Part shown: positions 22,253 through 35,632 of the stretch, piece after piece
Position numbering within the stretch: position 1 is the first letter of the stretch
Layout: every line of letters starts with the position of its first letter
Assembly: GCF_032854445.1 (NCBI RefSeq)
Contig: NC_088295.1
Location: 88,865,836 to 88,929,835, forward strand
Length of the DNA stretch: 64,000 bases
Reading direction: 5' to 3'
Source of the DNA: Liolophura sinensis
Lineage: Eukaryota > Mollusca > Polyplacophora > Chitonida > Chitonidae
Notes under the pieces: generated by a model
Databases searched by the model: none
What the model was told of the DNA's origin: nothing
Seen by the model: only the letters and a program-made list of their open reading frames with translations
Made by a program: the position numbers and the translations under genes

Positions 22253-25200
22253 TCACTAAAAGTACACTTACATTTATAAGCTTACATAGCTTCTGTTTTA
22301 GCACAATTGTTGAAGCCAGGACTGCTCCACACTACATAGCCATTGTGTTCCAGTGACAATAAATGAGCACATTATGTCTTGAGTTATCTTGTGAGGACAT
22401 ATGCCAGCTTACTACAATGGCTAAAGTATAGCACTCTACACACACAACCACATTCAGTTGAGTCAGGTCAAGTTGCAAACCACTTTCACAAGCTAGGATT
22501 TGCAGTTACATGCATATGCTCTAATTCATATGATTAGCATCATTCAACAGTTAGGTTATGAGAAAACAAGGCCAGACTAATGTTTCCCCTGTAGCCAAGC
22601 CGCAGCTTTGTTGTTTTCTACATGGGAAGATTGTCATTTGTTTGAATGCTACAAGTAGGTCCAACAAATCATAACACTGACATGCACTACAGAGCTCCTG
22701 TTGCAAGCAAGCAAATACATGTATTGTTTGGCTATGCTGTCTTGTATTTCTTTCCCGTGCTATTAAAAATGACAAGAAGTTTTATCATTCACACAGAAAA
22801 ATAATTGCATTTCTTTACTTCAGCACTTTGCTGAAACACAACAAATATCTGTGTGGATTTATGTTGCCATCGTTGAAAGAAGCTGGGAAGTGTTGATTGT
22901 AGTACTTCTGTATCATTCAGGGGTCTTGTAAGGTTCACACATATTTATTCAACAACAGTTTTCAAGAAGACATTTTTAACTTAACACTGACTGCTGGAGG
23001 CGTATTTAAAATACAGCACATATCAAAGTAGGCCTACCAGACCCAACAATATTGGCCACTGAAATTACAGGTTTAGAAACTGCAGTGATAAGATAACTCT
23101 TCAAACTTTACAACTCATGATAAATATTATATATGTGCTTATAATATGTCCATGTTCATTTAACAACATAACCTCATTTTACATTTCCTTAAAAACTTGA
23201 AAAGTTACATTTTCAGGTTTAAAATGACACCCCAAAGTTTACAAGAATAACTGTGTGCAGCAAACTTGTACTTGTGCAAACATGGAAGGCGAAACTGAAA
23301 ATGGGTAAAACTTGTTAAACTTGTGTGGGTGTGGCCTATAAGTGTAAAACAACGAACATTGTCATTAGAAGTTTCAACCAACAGCAATATGGTATCTCAC
23401 ATTTATATACACAATATTTAAAGAAGACAAATTCATATTCTCTCATGAGGCCAGCAGCACCAAAATGATTAACATGCACCAAAAAAGACATGAAATGAGC
23501 ATCACAAGCACAAACAACCACATACAGGGAAGGCAGAGGCAGACTGTAACAGTCTGCAATGGATACATACAATCCAGCAGTTGTGCAGGAAGGGGGATAA
23601 CTCTGTCTACTTCTGTTTTCTTCGCATTTTAACAACGAACAGTATGTAGAACATACATGTAGTGAAGGTTTTATGACAGGGCCTCACAAAATCGGATGTT
23701 CGTCACGAGTGATGATATCGCCATCAGTGACATGCTAAAACACAACTGTTTTTGTCTGTTAAGACATGGTTACATTACCTGTTCACGATTTTCTATTAAG
23801 ATCAACTAAACTGTGCAGTCATAATGTCCTCACTAAAAACACACCTTATTCTCACAACACATTCCACATAGTTCCATCTACACAGCCTGAGGATTTGATC
23901 CCCTTGATCATACTTATGACACAATGTGTAGAGTTACATACATACTTGTATACATAGCCAAGACATAACTAGTCATAACTGTGGACCAGCATACATGTTA
24001 CCTCAGCTGCAAATACCGTTACAATATCATTCTTAAGTAACATTCACAACATGGTGCCACTACTGACATGATTGTGAGTTCTTGCAATACATTAAGTACA
24101 ACACATATACCATACTTTTAATGATTCATGATGAATATATACAGTAAAAAACCACAAAACTTGCTTGGTGAGGAGTACATTAAATGACCTAAAATTTCGC
24201 TCTAAAAAATGAATATTTAGAGGCCAAAAAACAAAAAGGTCCTAACATTTTACTTTTTGTGCTGAAACTTACATTTTCCCTACCTTCTAAACAAAGCTAA
24301 AAACACCTATCCAATATCAATAAAACTCTCTGCAATTTAAGGTCAAAGGTGAAATTTTAGATAATTTAACACCTTATAGATACCAGACACCATAGCACGC
24401 ACCCCATCAGGCACTATACAGGACACTGCTGACACCAGCAGGTTTGTGATGTACATTTAGACTTGATGGCTGTACACAGGGTTTCCTAGGACGTTCTAGC
24501 TTGTACGTATACATGTCTGTTAAACCTTTCCCAATCTATATCAATGGTATTCAGCATTTAGAGTGATGACCACACGTGTACGTGCAGTGTATATATATAT
24601 ATATATACATATATATGTATCAACTGTGCTTTATACTAAAGCAGGAACAACCACCAAGCCAGCAGTGAAAAGGGAATCGTAGGTAGCATACATCAACCCT
24701 GGGACTGTTCATGTGCGTAACAGTTTTAGTGAGGACAAACATATTAAACAGTCAAATATTACACTGTAACTGCTTTGACCTTAGCCATGATAATATATAC
24801 TTCTGACCCATGTACCCATGACAATGATCCAGCACTGCACACATTGGTGTAGCCACAGTAACATGTGCATGTCCTGGACACATTAGGCTTTATAAGAGGA
24901 AAAATCCAGATTTCCTAACAATGTACAAACATCTAAAATATCAGCAGACTTCCAATTATGAAAAAAAGAAAACAAATGAACAGACGGACAACAAACAGAC
25001 AGAGGGCAACATTTGAAAAATGTTTTAACAGAAGCCTTAAAATTACATAAAATGAAATAGTATAATTAGTTAAATGGGCTCAGGTATACATGCATAATAA
25101 AACATCCTATTAAACCCTATTAGAACAAGGCAAGAGCTGGTTAAAATGGGTTGAAAATTATAGCTAAAGAAAGAACAGCATTCTGGTTTGAAACTAGATG

Positions 25201-25879
25201 AGCCATTCTTAATGAACATTATATAACTGTAGTGATGTCATTCACAATTTATCTTCAAAAATCTGGTTAAATAAGTTTTGGACTACGGTATACATAGGTT
25301 CAAAACCAATAACCAATATTCCTTGACCAAATGATGGTCACTGGTGACATCTTAACCTTATATACTACGGCTTGCCCAGCAAAACAGGGTGTAAGCTGAA
25401 AGGAACAGATGGAAGTCTGAATTAAAGCAAATAAACAGGGTTTCCAAGAGTCATCAGATGAGACATCTGAAAAATACACAGCATATGAACAGAATACAGG
25501 ACATATTTTAAGCATGTGCGAACGGCTATTCAACCACAAGTGGCGAATGCTGCATAATTTCTGAAGCAGCAGAACTACTATCAACTCAGCCCAATAGTCG
25601 AGTGTCCAGGATACCCTGGGATCTGTGGCCTTTCAGACAGCTGGAGATAAGTTTTGCAGGCTGAAACCGTTCAACTACCATCCCAGATCAACAGGCGAGC
25701 ATCAAGGGTTTGCCCAGAAAGCCATGAGCCTTCAGAAAGATGGAGGCAACTGTTTTGGTGTTTTCTCGGAACTACAAATTACAATTTGCTTGCTGAGCCG
25801 ACGGAACAACCTGCACTATCAGAGCACACTGGTGGAGGGGTTCAGCCAGTCAACACTCACATACTGAACATTTGCTGGA

Positions 25880-26880
25880 GCCTCTATATCCATACAGGTA
25901 GTGTAATAGTAGGACACCATGAACCATGTCATTAAAACTATGTTAGCTAGAGTCTCTACATGAATATCCATAGTCTAGTAGCTATAGCATGGGCCAGGTT
26001 TTCACAGCTACATGTTGGCCTAAATTAGCTAGGGCCTTTACATGTATATCCTTAGTGTAGTAGCATGACATACTATGGGACTTTATGACTGCATTAGCTG
26101 TAGCCTCTATATCCACAGTGTAGTACCATAATACACCTTGAGCCAGGTCTTTAGGAGGACATTAGCTGTAGTAGCATGACACACAATGTGCCAGGTCTTT
26201 ATGGCTACATTAGCTGGGGTCTCCATATATACAGAGCAGTAGCATACTACACCTTGAGCCAGGTCTTAAGGATGACATTAGCTGGAGCCTCTATATCCTC
26301 AGTGTAGTAGCATGACACACAATGTGCCAGGTCTTTATGGCTACATTAGCTGGGGTCTCCATATATACAGAGCAGTAGCATACTACACCTTGAACCAGGT
26401 CTTAAGGATGACATTAGCTGGAGCCTCTATATCCTCAGTGTAGTAGCATGACACACAATGGGCCAGGTCTTTATGGCTACATTAGATGGGTCTCCATATA
26501 TACAGATCAGTAACATAATACACCATGAGCCAGCTATTTACAGCCACATTAGGCAACAGCACCAATATCCATATTTCAATTACACACTACTGCAAAGGCA
26601 GGATTTTACAGCCACAATAGATGGTGCCTCTACATCCATCATGTAATAGCATAATACACCATGAGCCAGATCTGTCCAGTTACACATAGCCACAGCACCA
26701 ATACTGAAATTATGTACATGTATATTCACACACTACAACATGTGCCAGTCATTTACAGCTACATGAACATTCGCTGGGGTCTGAATACCACACTACAACA
26801 TGAGTCAGGTCTTCACAGCCACATTCACTGGTGTAAATTTTCACACAGCAGCACAACACAATTCTGAATACCTGAATACC
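25880..26880. repeat. Tandem repeat with 136-bp higher unit next to the STAT stop
   Basis: The word acacaatgtg recurs at 26181 and 26317, and acacaatg at 26453, 136 apart. Each unit contains two similar halves of about 68 bp (agccaggtctt..attagctg). Edges are degenerate. It lies just after the STAT stop codon, so it may be part of the 3' UTR. Confidence 0.85.
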
Positions 26881-26921
26881 CACACTACATAGAAGTCAGG
26901 ACTTTGTGCTGTAGATGATGT

Positions 26922-29900
26922 CTAATGTTGCATCATAGACTCTATGTCTGCCTGATGCATGCCATTGTTTGTGCCAGCCAGCAGTTCACTGACATTAATA
27001 CGATCAATGTCGTCAATCTGAACAATGTCATCGGGGTTGTAATCCATCAGACCTGAGAGCATCAGCTCATTTGGTGTCTCCATGGGATGCATACTGAAAA
27101 CAAACATACAGTAAAGTTAAAACTGTTACCCATTTTTGTCCATGTTTGTTAAAACTATTAAATTAAAGGTTAAAAATGGTCATGATCTACGGAAGGAAAA
27201 GTTTTATGCATAGATGACTTCTCGGCACAAAAAGGAATCTTTTGTACTATCCCAACCATATCCTTATTTTACTGATGCCAAATAATTTTAAAATAACTCA
27301 GAGATGAGGGCAACCATAATATTTATGCCTGTGAGTTTTCACCTACTTGCTTTCAAAACAGGAGGCTACATCCTTGTATGAAACACTGACAGAACATATG
27401 ATTGCAGCAATAGGCTTTATCAGTTATCAGGCATTGTAGTCTTAATATATACTGCTCTCACAGACCAGAGGAGCTGATGTTTCAAAAAAATAATAACATA
27501 CTTTATTAACTGTCATTCAATATCAAGGGGCTGCTTGCGACAAGCAAGAAGCCAATTGTACATGTACTTTTCTAATGTAGGTGCAATTCGTAACTTTTCT
27601 TTTCCTTTAATGAAGTGATGTGATGCTGAGGGGTGTGCTAAACAACAGAACCTGGAAATCTTATGTGTTGCACATTTTGAATGTGGAATACTTTTGCGGT
27701 GACCTTTGCAAAGAAGGAAGAGTTCTGGGAGGGAAATGCTGGGGTGGAGACAGATACACTATGCAGACATGTGAGCAATCAGGCCAAGCAGTGAGGGAGG
27801 TTGCATGTGAACAGATCTGAGGCTCACCCAAACAAGGGAAGAGGTTAACTGTTTGTTAGCAAGGACAAGAGAATACACAAACAGCACACAAATTGGATAA
27901 CCCTGAAAACTAACTAGTGAAAAGTCTATCTCCCCAAAAGAAAATCTACACATTTTGGCTCGCATTTCCATATGTATGGAGGACATGCAGTTTTCTATAT
28001 GATTAACTTAATCTAGATGAAAACCACTGTCCAATGACTGTTCAAAGTCCACATGAATACGATTTCATAACACCAGAAACTATTTCATATGTCTGTTTTT
28101 AAGATCTACAGGTAGGTAAGCTTTGCCATTTTACAAGCAACACATTCAAACCTTTCACTTCAAAACAAATGTCCTGAAAAAAATTTAAGCCAAAATTCCA
28201 CTTAAAATCATCCTACATATACATACCATTCGTTCATAAGGACATAATCTGAGGAATATGTTGATGCATTAATCTGGACATGTGTTGCAGAAAACTGCTT
28301 TTTATATTCTTCAATTATGTTAAGGTATTAGTGGGTAGTCTGCCAGCAACCTGTGGATGGTCGTGGGTTTCTCTCGGGGCTCTGTCCAATTTTCTCTCAC
28401 CATAATGCTTACCACTGTCATATCAGTGAAATATTCTTCTATATGGTGCAAAACACCAATCAAATAAGTAAATAAATCAGTAATGTTATGCATCGTATAA
28501 GTACCACTATAATTTAGAAACTGAAAGAAAGCAAATGTTGGCTCAAAAGAAGCAAATTTGGGCTGAACGTTTTCCTGTGATGAAAAAACAACCCTAAACA
28601 ATGGCACAAAAAGTGGTTACAAAATCATTCCCACCTCTTTTACAGGGTTGGTTCTCGCTTTCTGTCGTCTGTTGTCGTACTTGCATTTATCTTACATACA
28701 GGTCTGTGAAATGAACAAATGAGGCTTGTGATGGGATGAAAGATGAGGATTTGAACAAAAGCACAGCCATTCCATACTCATGCAATTGACAATATTAGTA
28801 TACAAACAACAAACATTCATGCTGTCACACATTAGACACATGAAAGATGATCAGCCAACAACCATCCACTGCTGTCACACCCCCGACTCCCCCCAAATGC
28901 TGCAAAGAGAATATAGCAACCTAACATTGCTTTCACACATTGTAGAAATGAGAGACAACTAACTAACACACATCCATTGCTGTCACACACTACACAAATG
29001 AGAGACGACTGGCCAACAATCGTTCACTGCAGTCACACATTAGAGAAATAAGAGACAACTGGCCAGTAAGCATCCACTGCTGTCACACACTAGAGAAATA
29101 AGAGACAATTGGCCAACAACCACCTATTGTGTCACATATTAGAGAAAACGAGAGACAAATGGATAACAAGCATCCACTGCTGTCACAAACTAGACAAATG
29201 AGAGACAACTGGTCAACGATCATCCACTGCTGTCACACACTAGAGGAATGAGAGACAATTGGCCAACAAGCATCCACTGCTGTCACACACTAGATAAATG
29301 GAAGACAACTGGCCAACGATCATCCACTGCTGTCACACACTAGAGGAATGAGAGACAATTGGCCAGCAATCATCCATTGCTGTCACACACTAGAGAAATG
29401 AGAGACAATTGGCCAACAGACATCCACTGCTGTCACACTAGATAAATGGAAGACAACTGGCCAACAATCATCCACTGCTGTCACACACTAGAGAAATGAG
29501 AGACAATTGGCCAACAGACGTGCATTGCTGGAACACACTGAACAAATCAAAATGACTAAAGCTTAAAAGCTAACAATCACCCCTACCTTTAATCTGGGGT
29601 ATAGCAGGGAAAGATCTGAAGCCTTATTGTTTCCAGAGGGCACAATCTTTATATCTCTTCTTCAGGTGAGCCAGAACAATGGGAAGTGTGAAATTTGTTC
29701 TTCGGTAAGGATTCCTAAATGTTACTAGTTTGGAATAATTTTGTTGTGTAAGCTGGGATGACTCAATTTAAGAATCAATTAAGTCGAGATATCATTTCCT
29801 TCTGAGCACAGCCACACACATGTGTGAAAGTACTTGACTGTTAATTGTCAAGGCTTTCAAAGTAAAAATATGCAGAAGTTGATTTGATGCAAAGGTGACA

Positions 29901-32900
29901 AACATTCAAGAGATTTTTGATGCACGATTGGATGTGGCTTAATAGTATCTTGATAGATGGATGATCATGAGACCAAGAATGACGATTACTGAAAAAACAA
30001 GCCTTTCTCACTTTCACACCCTGTACAACTGAATGCACACAGTATGCAAACACAAAGTCATGAGACAACCTTGTGTTGATGTCACACTGTAAAAATGAGA
30101 AGTCATGAGACAACCTTGTGTTGATGTCACACTGAAGTCATGAGACAAACCAGCCACACTCTGTCACGAGAAAAGTGTCCCTGTCAGTCACTGTCATGAG
30201 AGAAGATTCCATAATGAGTCACACAATGTGCCTTCCTACTCTTTCATTTGGTAACAAACACTTCTCCTAGCTCATATGAATGTCCTGTTTCCTAACTCAG
30301 GATCACAAAAGCTACTGCATATATCTGTCTGGTAATTTTGATTCCATTTCAATTAACTGTAATATACAAAGTACACCAAAAGATTCTGGTTTTCCTTCCT
30401 GCCATGTACCGAGAATACCAATGGATCCCAGTCTAATTTTCTCTAATGCACTATTAAACTAAACAAAAACACCCCACATGATGTACCTATATATTCCAGT
30501 ATCTGCCCACTAGTAAATACATGTATTGGACAAGACCTTGCTCCACTTTGCTCTTTTCTCTACTACACTATGGACATACGTGTGTAACCAGCACAATAGA
30601 ATGGTTTTCTTCAGCACACCAAAAAAAAAAAACAAAAAAAACAAAAACAAACACAGACCTGACTTTCAAGTACATTTTGAGAACAGTAAACTTTAACTAT
30701 GCTATCTACATGTAAGATAAAAACAGAGAAGGCAAGGATGCTGACTGTAGTAATGAGTAGTATTAGCCCGTGATTCCATGTCATCGGGCCAAACAGGTTA
30801 CGCTGAGAAACAGAGAAGGCAAGGATGCTGACTGTAGTAATGAGTAGTATTAGCCCGTGATTCCATGTCATCGGGCCAAACAGGTTACGCTGAGAAACAG
30901 AGAAGGCAAGGATGCTGACTGTAGTAATGAGTAGTATTAGCCCGTGATTCCATGTCATCGGGCCAAACAGGTTACGCTGAGAAACAGAGAAGGCAAGGAT
31001 GCTGACTGTAGTAATGAGTACTACTAGCCCGTGATTCCATGTCATCGGGCCAAAACAGTCAGGAATGCAGACACAAAAATATGACAGATCTTTTTGCCCT
31101 AAAATGCAGAAGGCATGCACATCGACTATACAAATAGGCAGTAGTATACATGCACTGTATTCTCATATACACGTGACTGTATTGAAAGTTAAAAATCAAG
31201 ACCGCTGGTTTTGCTCAAAATAGAAGGCATGTTCACAAGCTGTACTAATTTGAAATTATTTCTCCACTTTTTTTTCTGACACTGGGAACTATATGCATGT
31301 ACTTGTAAATACACTAACTGTTTCCATGGATCATACGACTGTTTAATTGCAGGTAAAGGAACATGTCTTCATTTTAACGCATCACAATAAAACAGATTTA
31401 GCTATTAAACAGTGACATTCAAGCGAGTTTCTAACCTTTTGATTGACCTTTCCAGGTTAACACAACAATAAACCCAACAGAATGAAACAGAAATAAGAAG
31501 TTTTGGGGACTAAAACCTAAGTCTGTTCAAGATAGGTTGGATTTGGATAACACTATACTTCATGCTGTACGTTATGTTAAGTACGCTATGAATGTCACAC
31601 CCAAGGGCAGTTGTCAACCCAATGGCTGTCAAAAACTTTAGAAAATGCACCAAACAATCCCAAGTCTGTGAGAACATAGAATTACACTTCAAGAATGACA
31701 TGCAACAGATACATGTAGGCTGGGGACAGAAAAACAAGACATGCATGTTGACTGATGCTACAAGCAACATTAATACAGTTTGAAAGGATCCAGCAGGCCT
31801 CATGAGTCTATAATCACTAATCACTAATCTATAAAAGAAAAAATACACGGTACAAGAAAAGTGATGAAGAAAGGATTGAACATGAAAACTGTCTAGCCTA
31901 ACAAGTGGGGAAATACACATTTGCCGGAAATCAGGAGACGTATGTGCATTGAAGGAATATTTAAGCAGTAACAACGCATTATACTCAAGAAAACCTCAAC
32001 AACACATATACTTTAGATTCACATGTACAAATATGCATGGAACACACACCAAAAAGACTGACATAACACAAATCAACAGGAATTCTGATTTGTTAAATCA
32101 GAGCAAAATATATGTGGCTGTTATTCAGATACAAAAGTTCACAAAAGACCATCAAATTGTCACTGCAGCTTTTATATTACTATTATATTGTCTGCAGTTG
32201 AAATAAGTGAGTGAGTATATTCACAACCCTCCTCATAAAGATGGCGCCCCGGAAGGGGTGAGTGTTGGGTGAGTGTCTATGTCTGCAGTTGAAATAAGTG
32301 AGTGAGTATATTCACAACCCTCCTCATAAAGATGGCACCCCGGAAGGGGTGAGTGTTGGGTGAGTGTCTATGCCTGCAGTTGAAATAAGTGAGTGAGTAT
32401 ATTCACAGCCCTCCTCATAAAGATGGCACCCCGGAAGGGGTGAGTGTTGGGTGAGTGTCTATGTCTGCAGTTGAAATAAGTGAGTGAGTATATTCACAGC
32501 CCTCCTCATAAAGATGGCACCCCGGAAGGGGTGAGTGTTGGGTGAGTGTCTATGTCTGCAGTTGAAATAAGTGAGTGAGTATATTCACAACCCTCCTCAT
32601 AAAGATGGCGCCCCGGAAGGGGTGAGTGTTGGGTGAGTGTCTATGCCTGCAGTTGAAATAAGTGAGTGAGTATATTCACAACCCTCCTCATAAAGATGGC
32701 ACCCCGGAAGGGGTGAGTGTTGGGTGAGTGTCTATGCCTGCAGTTGAAATAAGTGAGTGAGTATATTCACAACCCTCCTCATAAAGATGGCACCCCGCAA
32801 GGGGTGAGTGTTGGGTGAGTGTCTGATAGTCCCCACCCAGGAAGGGGTAAGTGTTGGGTGAGTGTCTGACAGTCCCCACCCAGGAAGGGGTAAGTGTTGG

Positions 32901-35632
32901 GTGAGTGTCTGACAGTCCCCACCCAGGAAGGGGTAAGTGTTGGGTGAGTGTCTGACAGTCCCCACCCAGGAAGGGGTAAGTGTTGGGTGAGTGTCTGACA
33001 GTCCCCACCCAGGAAGGGGTAAGTGTTGGGTGAGTGTCTGACAGTCCCCACCCAGGAAGGGGTAAGTGTTGGGTGAGTGTCTGACAGTCCCCACCCAGGA
33101 AGGGGTAAGTGTTGGGTGAGTGTCTGACAGCCCCCACGCAGGAAGGGGTAAGTGTTGGGTGAGTGTCTGACAGTCCACACCCAGGAAGGGGTAAGTGTTG
33201 GGTGAGTGTATGACAGCCCCCACCCAGGAAGGGGTAAGTGTTGGGTGAGTGTCTGACAGTCCCCACCCAGGAAGGGGTAAGTGATGGGTGAGTGTCTGAC
33301 AGTCCACACCCAGGAAGGGGTAAGTGTTGAGTGAGTGTATGACAGCCCCCACCCAGGAAGGGGTAAGTGTTGGGTGAGTGTATGACAGCCCCCACCCAGG
33401 AAGGGGTAAGTGTTGGGTGAGTGTCTGACAGTCCACACCCAGGAAGGGGTAAGTGTTGGGTGAGTGTCTGACAGTCCACACTCAGGAAGGGGTAAGTTTC
33501 GGGTGAGTGTATGACAGCCCCCACCCAGGAAGGGGTAAGTGTTGGGTGAGTGTCTGACAGTCCCTACCCTGAAGGTACACAGTTTGTGAAGGATGCGAGT
33601 GTCTGACAGTCTCTACCCTGAAGGTACAGAGTCTGTGATGGACGTGAGTGTCTGACAGTCTCTACCCTGAAGGTACACAGTCTGTGATGGACTTCAGTGT
33701 CTGAAAGTGCCCCCCCCCCCCCCATCCTGAAGGTACACACACAGTTATGGACTTGAGTGTCTGACTGTCCCTTACTTTGAAGATGCATAGTCGGAGATGG
33801 GGTGGTGGGGGGGGGGGGGAGTGTGCATACCTTAAAGGTACACAGTCTGTGATGGACTTGAGTGTCTCTCAGTCCCCACCCTGAAGGTACACAGTCTGTG
33901 ATCAAGGTGAGTGTTTGACAGTCTCTACCCTGAAGGTACACACTCTTTGGCGAAGGTGAGTGTCTAACAGTCCCTACCCTGAATGTACACAGTCTGTGAT
34001 GGAGGTGAGTGTCTGACAGTCCCTACCCTGAAGGTACACAGTCTGTGATGGGGTAAGTGTCTGACAGTCCCCATCCAGGAAAGGTGAGTGTTAGACGAGC
34101 ATCTGACAGTCCCCAACCAGAAAGGGGCAAGTGTTAGGTGAGTGTCTGACAGTCCACACTCAAGAAGAGGTTAATGTTGGGTGAGTGTCTGACAGTCCAC
34201 ACCCTGAAGGTACACTGTCTGTAACAGAGGTGAGTGTCTGACAGTCCCCACCTAAGAAGGGGTAAGTATTGGGTGAGTGTCTGACAGTCCACACCCAAGA
34301 AGGGGTAAGTATTGGGTGAGTGTCTGACAGTCCCCACCCAGGAAGGGGTAGTGTTGGGTCAATGTCTGACAGTCCCCACCCAAGAAGGGGTAAGTGATGG
34401 GTGAGTGTCTGACAGTCCCCACCGTGGAAGGGGTAAGTGTTGGGTGAGTGTTTGACAGTCCCCACCGTGGAAGGGGTAAGTGAAGGGTGAGTGTCTGACA
34501 GTCCCCACCCAAGAAGAGGTTAATGTTGGGTGAGTGTCTGACAGTGCACACCCTGAAGGTACACTGTCTGTAACAGAGGTGAGTGTCTGACTTTTCCCAC
34601 CCAGGAGGGGGTAAGTGTTGGGCGAGTGCCTGACAGTTCCTACCCTGAAAATACAGGGTCTGTGGGGGACATCAGTGTCTGACAGTCTCTACCCTAAAGA
34701 TACAAAGTTTGTGGAGGACGAGAGTGTCTGACACTACCTACCCTGAGGGTACACACTCTGTGATGCAGGTGACTGTCTGACAGTCCAAATCCTGAAGGTC
34801 CACATTGTTAGTTCCCACCCTGAATGTATGCACTCTGTGATGGAGGTGTCTGACAGTTCCACCTGAACATACACCCTCCCTATTGGAGGGGAGTGTCTGC
34901 TAGTCCCTATCCTGAAGGTACGCAGTCTGTGATGGAGGGGAGTGTCTGACAGTCCCCACTCTATAGGTGCACAGTCTGTGATGGAGGTGTCTGACAGTCC
35001 AAATCCTGAAGGTCCACACTTAGTTCCCACCCTGAATGTACGCACTCTGTGATGGAGGTGTCTGACAGTCCCCACCTGAGCATACACCCTCTCTGTTGGA
35101 GGGGAGTGTCTGATAGTCCCTATCCTGAAGGTACGCAGTCTGTGATAGAGGGGAGTGTCTGACAGTCCCCACTCTATAGGTGCACATTCTGTGATGGAGG
35201 TGTCTGACAGTCCCCACCTGAACATACACCCTCTCTGTTGGAGGGGAGTGTCTGACAGTCCCTATCCTGAAGGTACGCAGTCTGTGATGGAGGGGTGTCT
35301 GACAGTCCCCACTCTATAGGTGCACACTCTGTGATGGAGGTGTTGGGTGAGTGTTTCTCAGTCCCCACCCTAAATGTACATAGCCTGTGATGGAGGTGAG
35401 TGTCTGAGAGTCTCCATCTTGAAAGTAAACACCCTTTGATGTGGGTGACTGTCTGAGTGTCCTCATCCTGAATGTGAGTGAGTGTTGGGTGAGTAACTGG
35501 CATGCCCTGCCCCATTACCTGTAAACCAGTGGATTGCCATACTCCGAGCTGGGGGACTGTGCCCCAATTGGCTGGGGAGTCTGTGGGTTGTCAGGGCTCA
35601 GAGGGGCAGCAGTAAATAGGCTATGAGGAATA
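26922..35632 (-). CDS. STAT5: STAT exons 20-21: C-terminal activation tail
   Basis: Exon 20 (35519-35632) is Pro/Ser-rich ([20 protein letters not shown]). Exon 21 (26922-27093) is acidic and amphipathic ([20 protein letters not shown]), ending in MMQH and TAG. Phase AG|T fits. The two exons are parted by an 8.4-kb intron full of arrays. An acidic, hydrophobic-spaced tail is as expected for a transactivation domain, but its sequence is not obviously conserved with vertebrate STAT5. Exon 21 assignment rests on frame, acceptor (gttttcag) and composition. Confidence 0.82.

Larger units (their letters stand above)
22241..26921 (-). other. Presumed STAT 3' UTR / 3' flank
   Basis: No gene seen. 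The + strand turns A/C-rich here, as in the STAT introns, suggesting transcription on the - strand down to about 22.2 kb. Candidate AATAAA signals (- strand) are at 22944-22949 and 22247-22252. A TA tract lies at 24590-24620. Confidence 0.4.

Noticed and set aside
28855-29530. Regular 50-bp spacing resembling a CRISPR array
   Set aside because: Whole units repeat with no unique spacers, and the window is clearly eukaryotic. The same applies to the 40-, 42- and 52-bp arrays.
30611-31120. 169-codon - strand frame with membrane-like repeats
   Set aside because: Product of the 87-bp array; no independent coding evidence.
32688-33524. Three overlapping long - strand frames (219-278 codons) of Pro/Thr/His repeats
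   Set aside because: A 43-bp unit without stops keeps all three frames open at once, the signature of a tandem repeat rather than of a protein.
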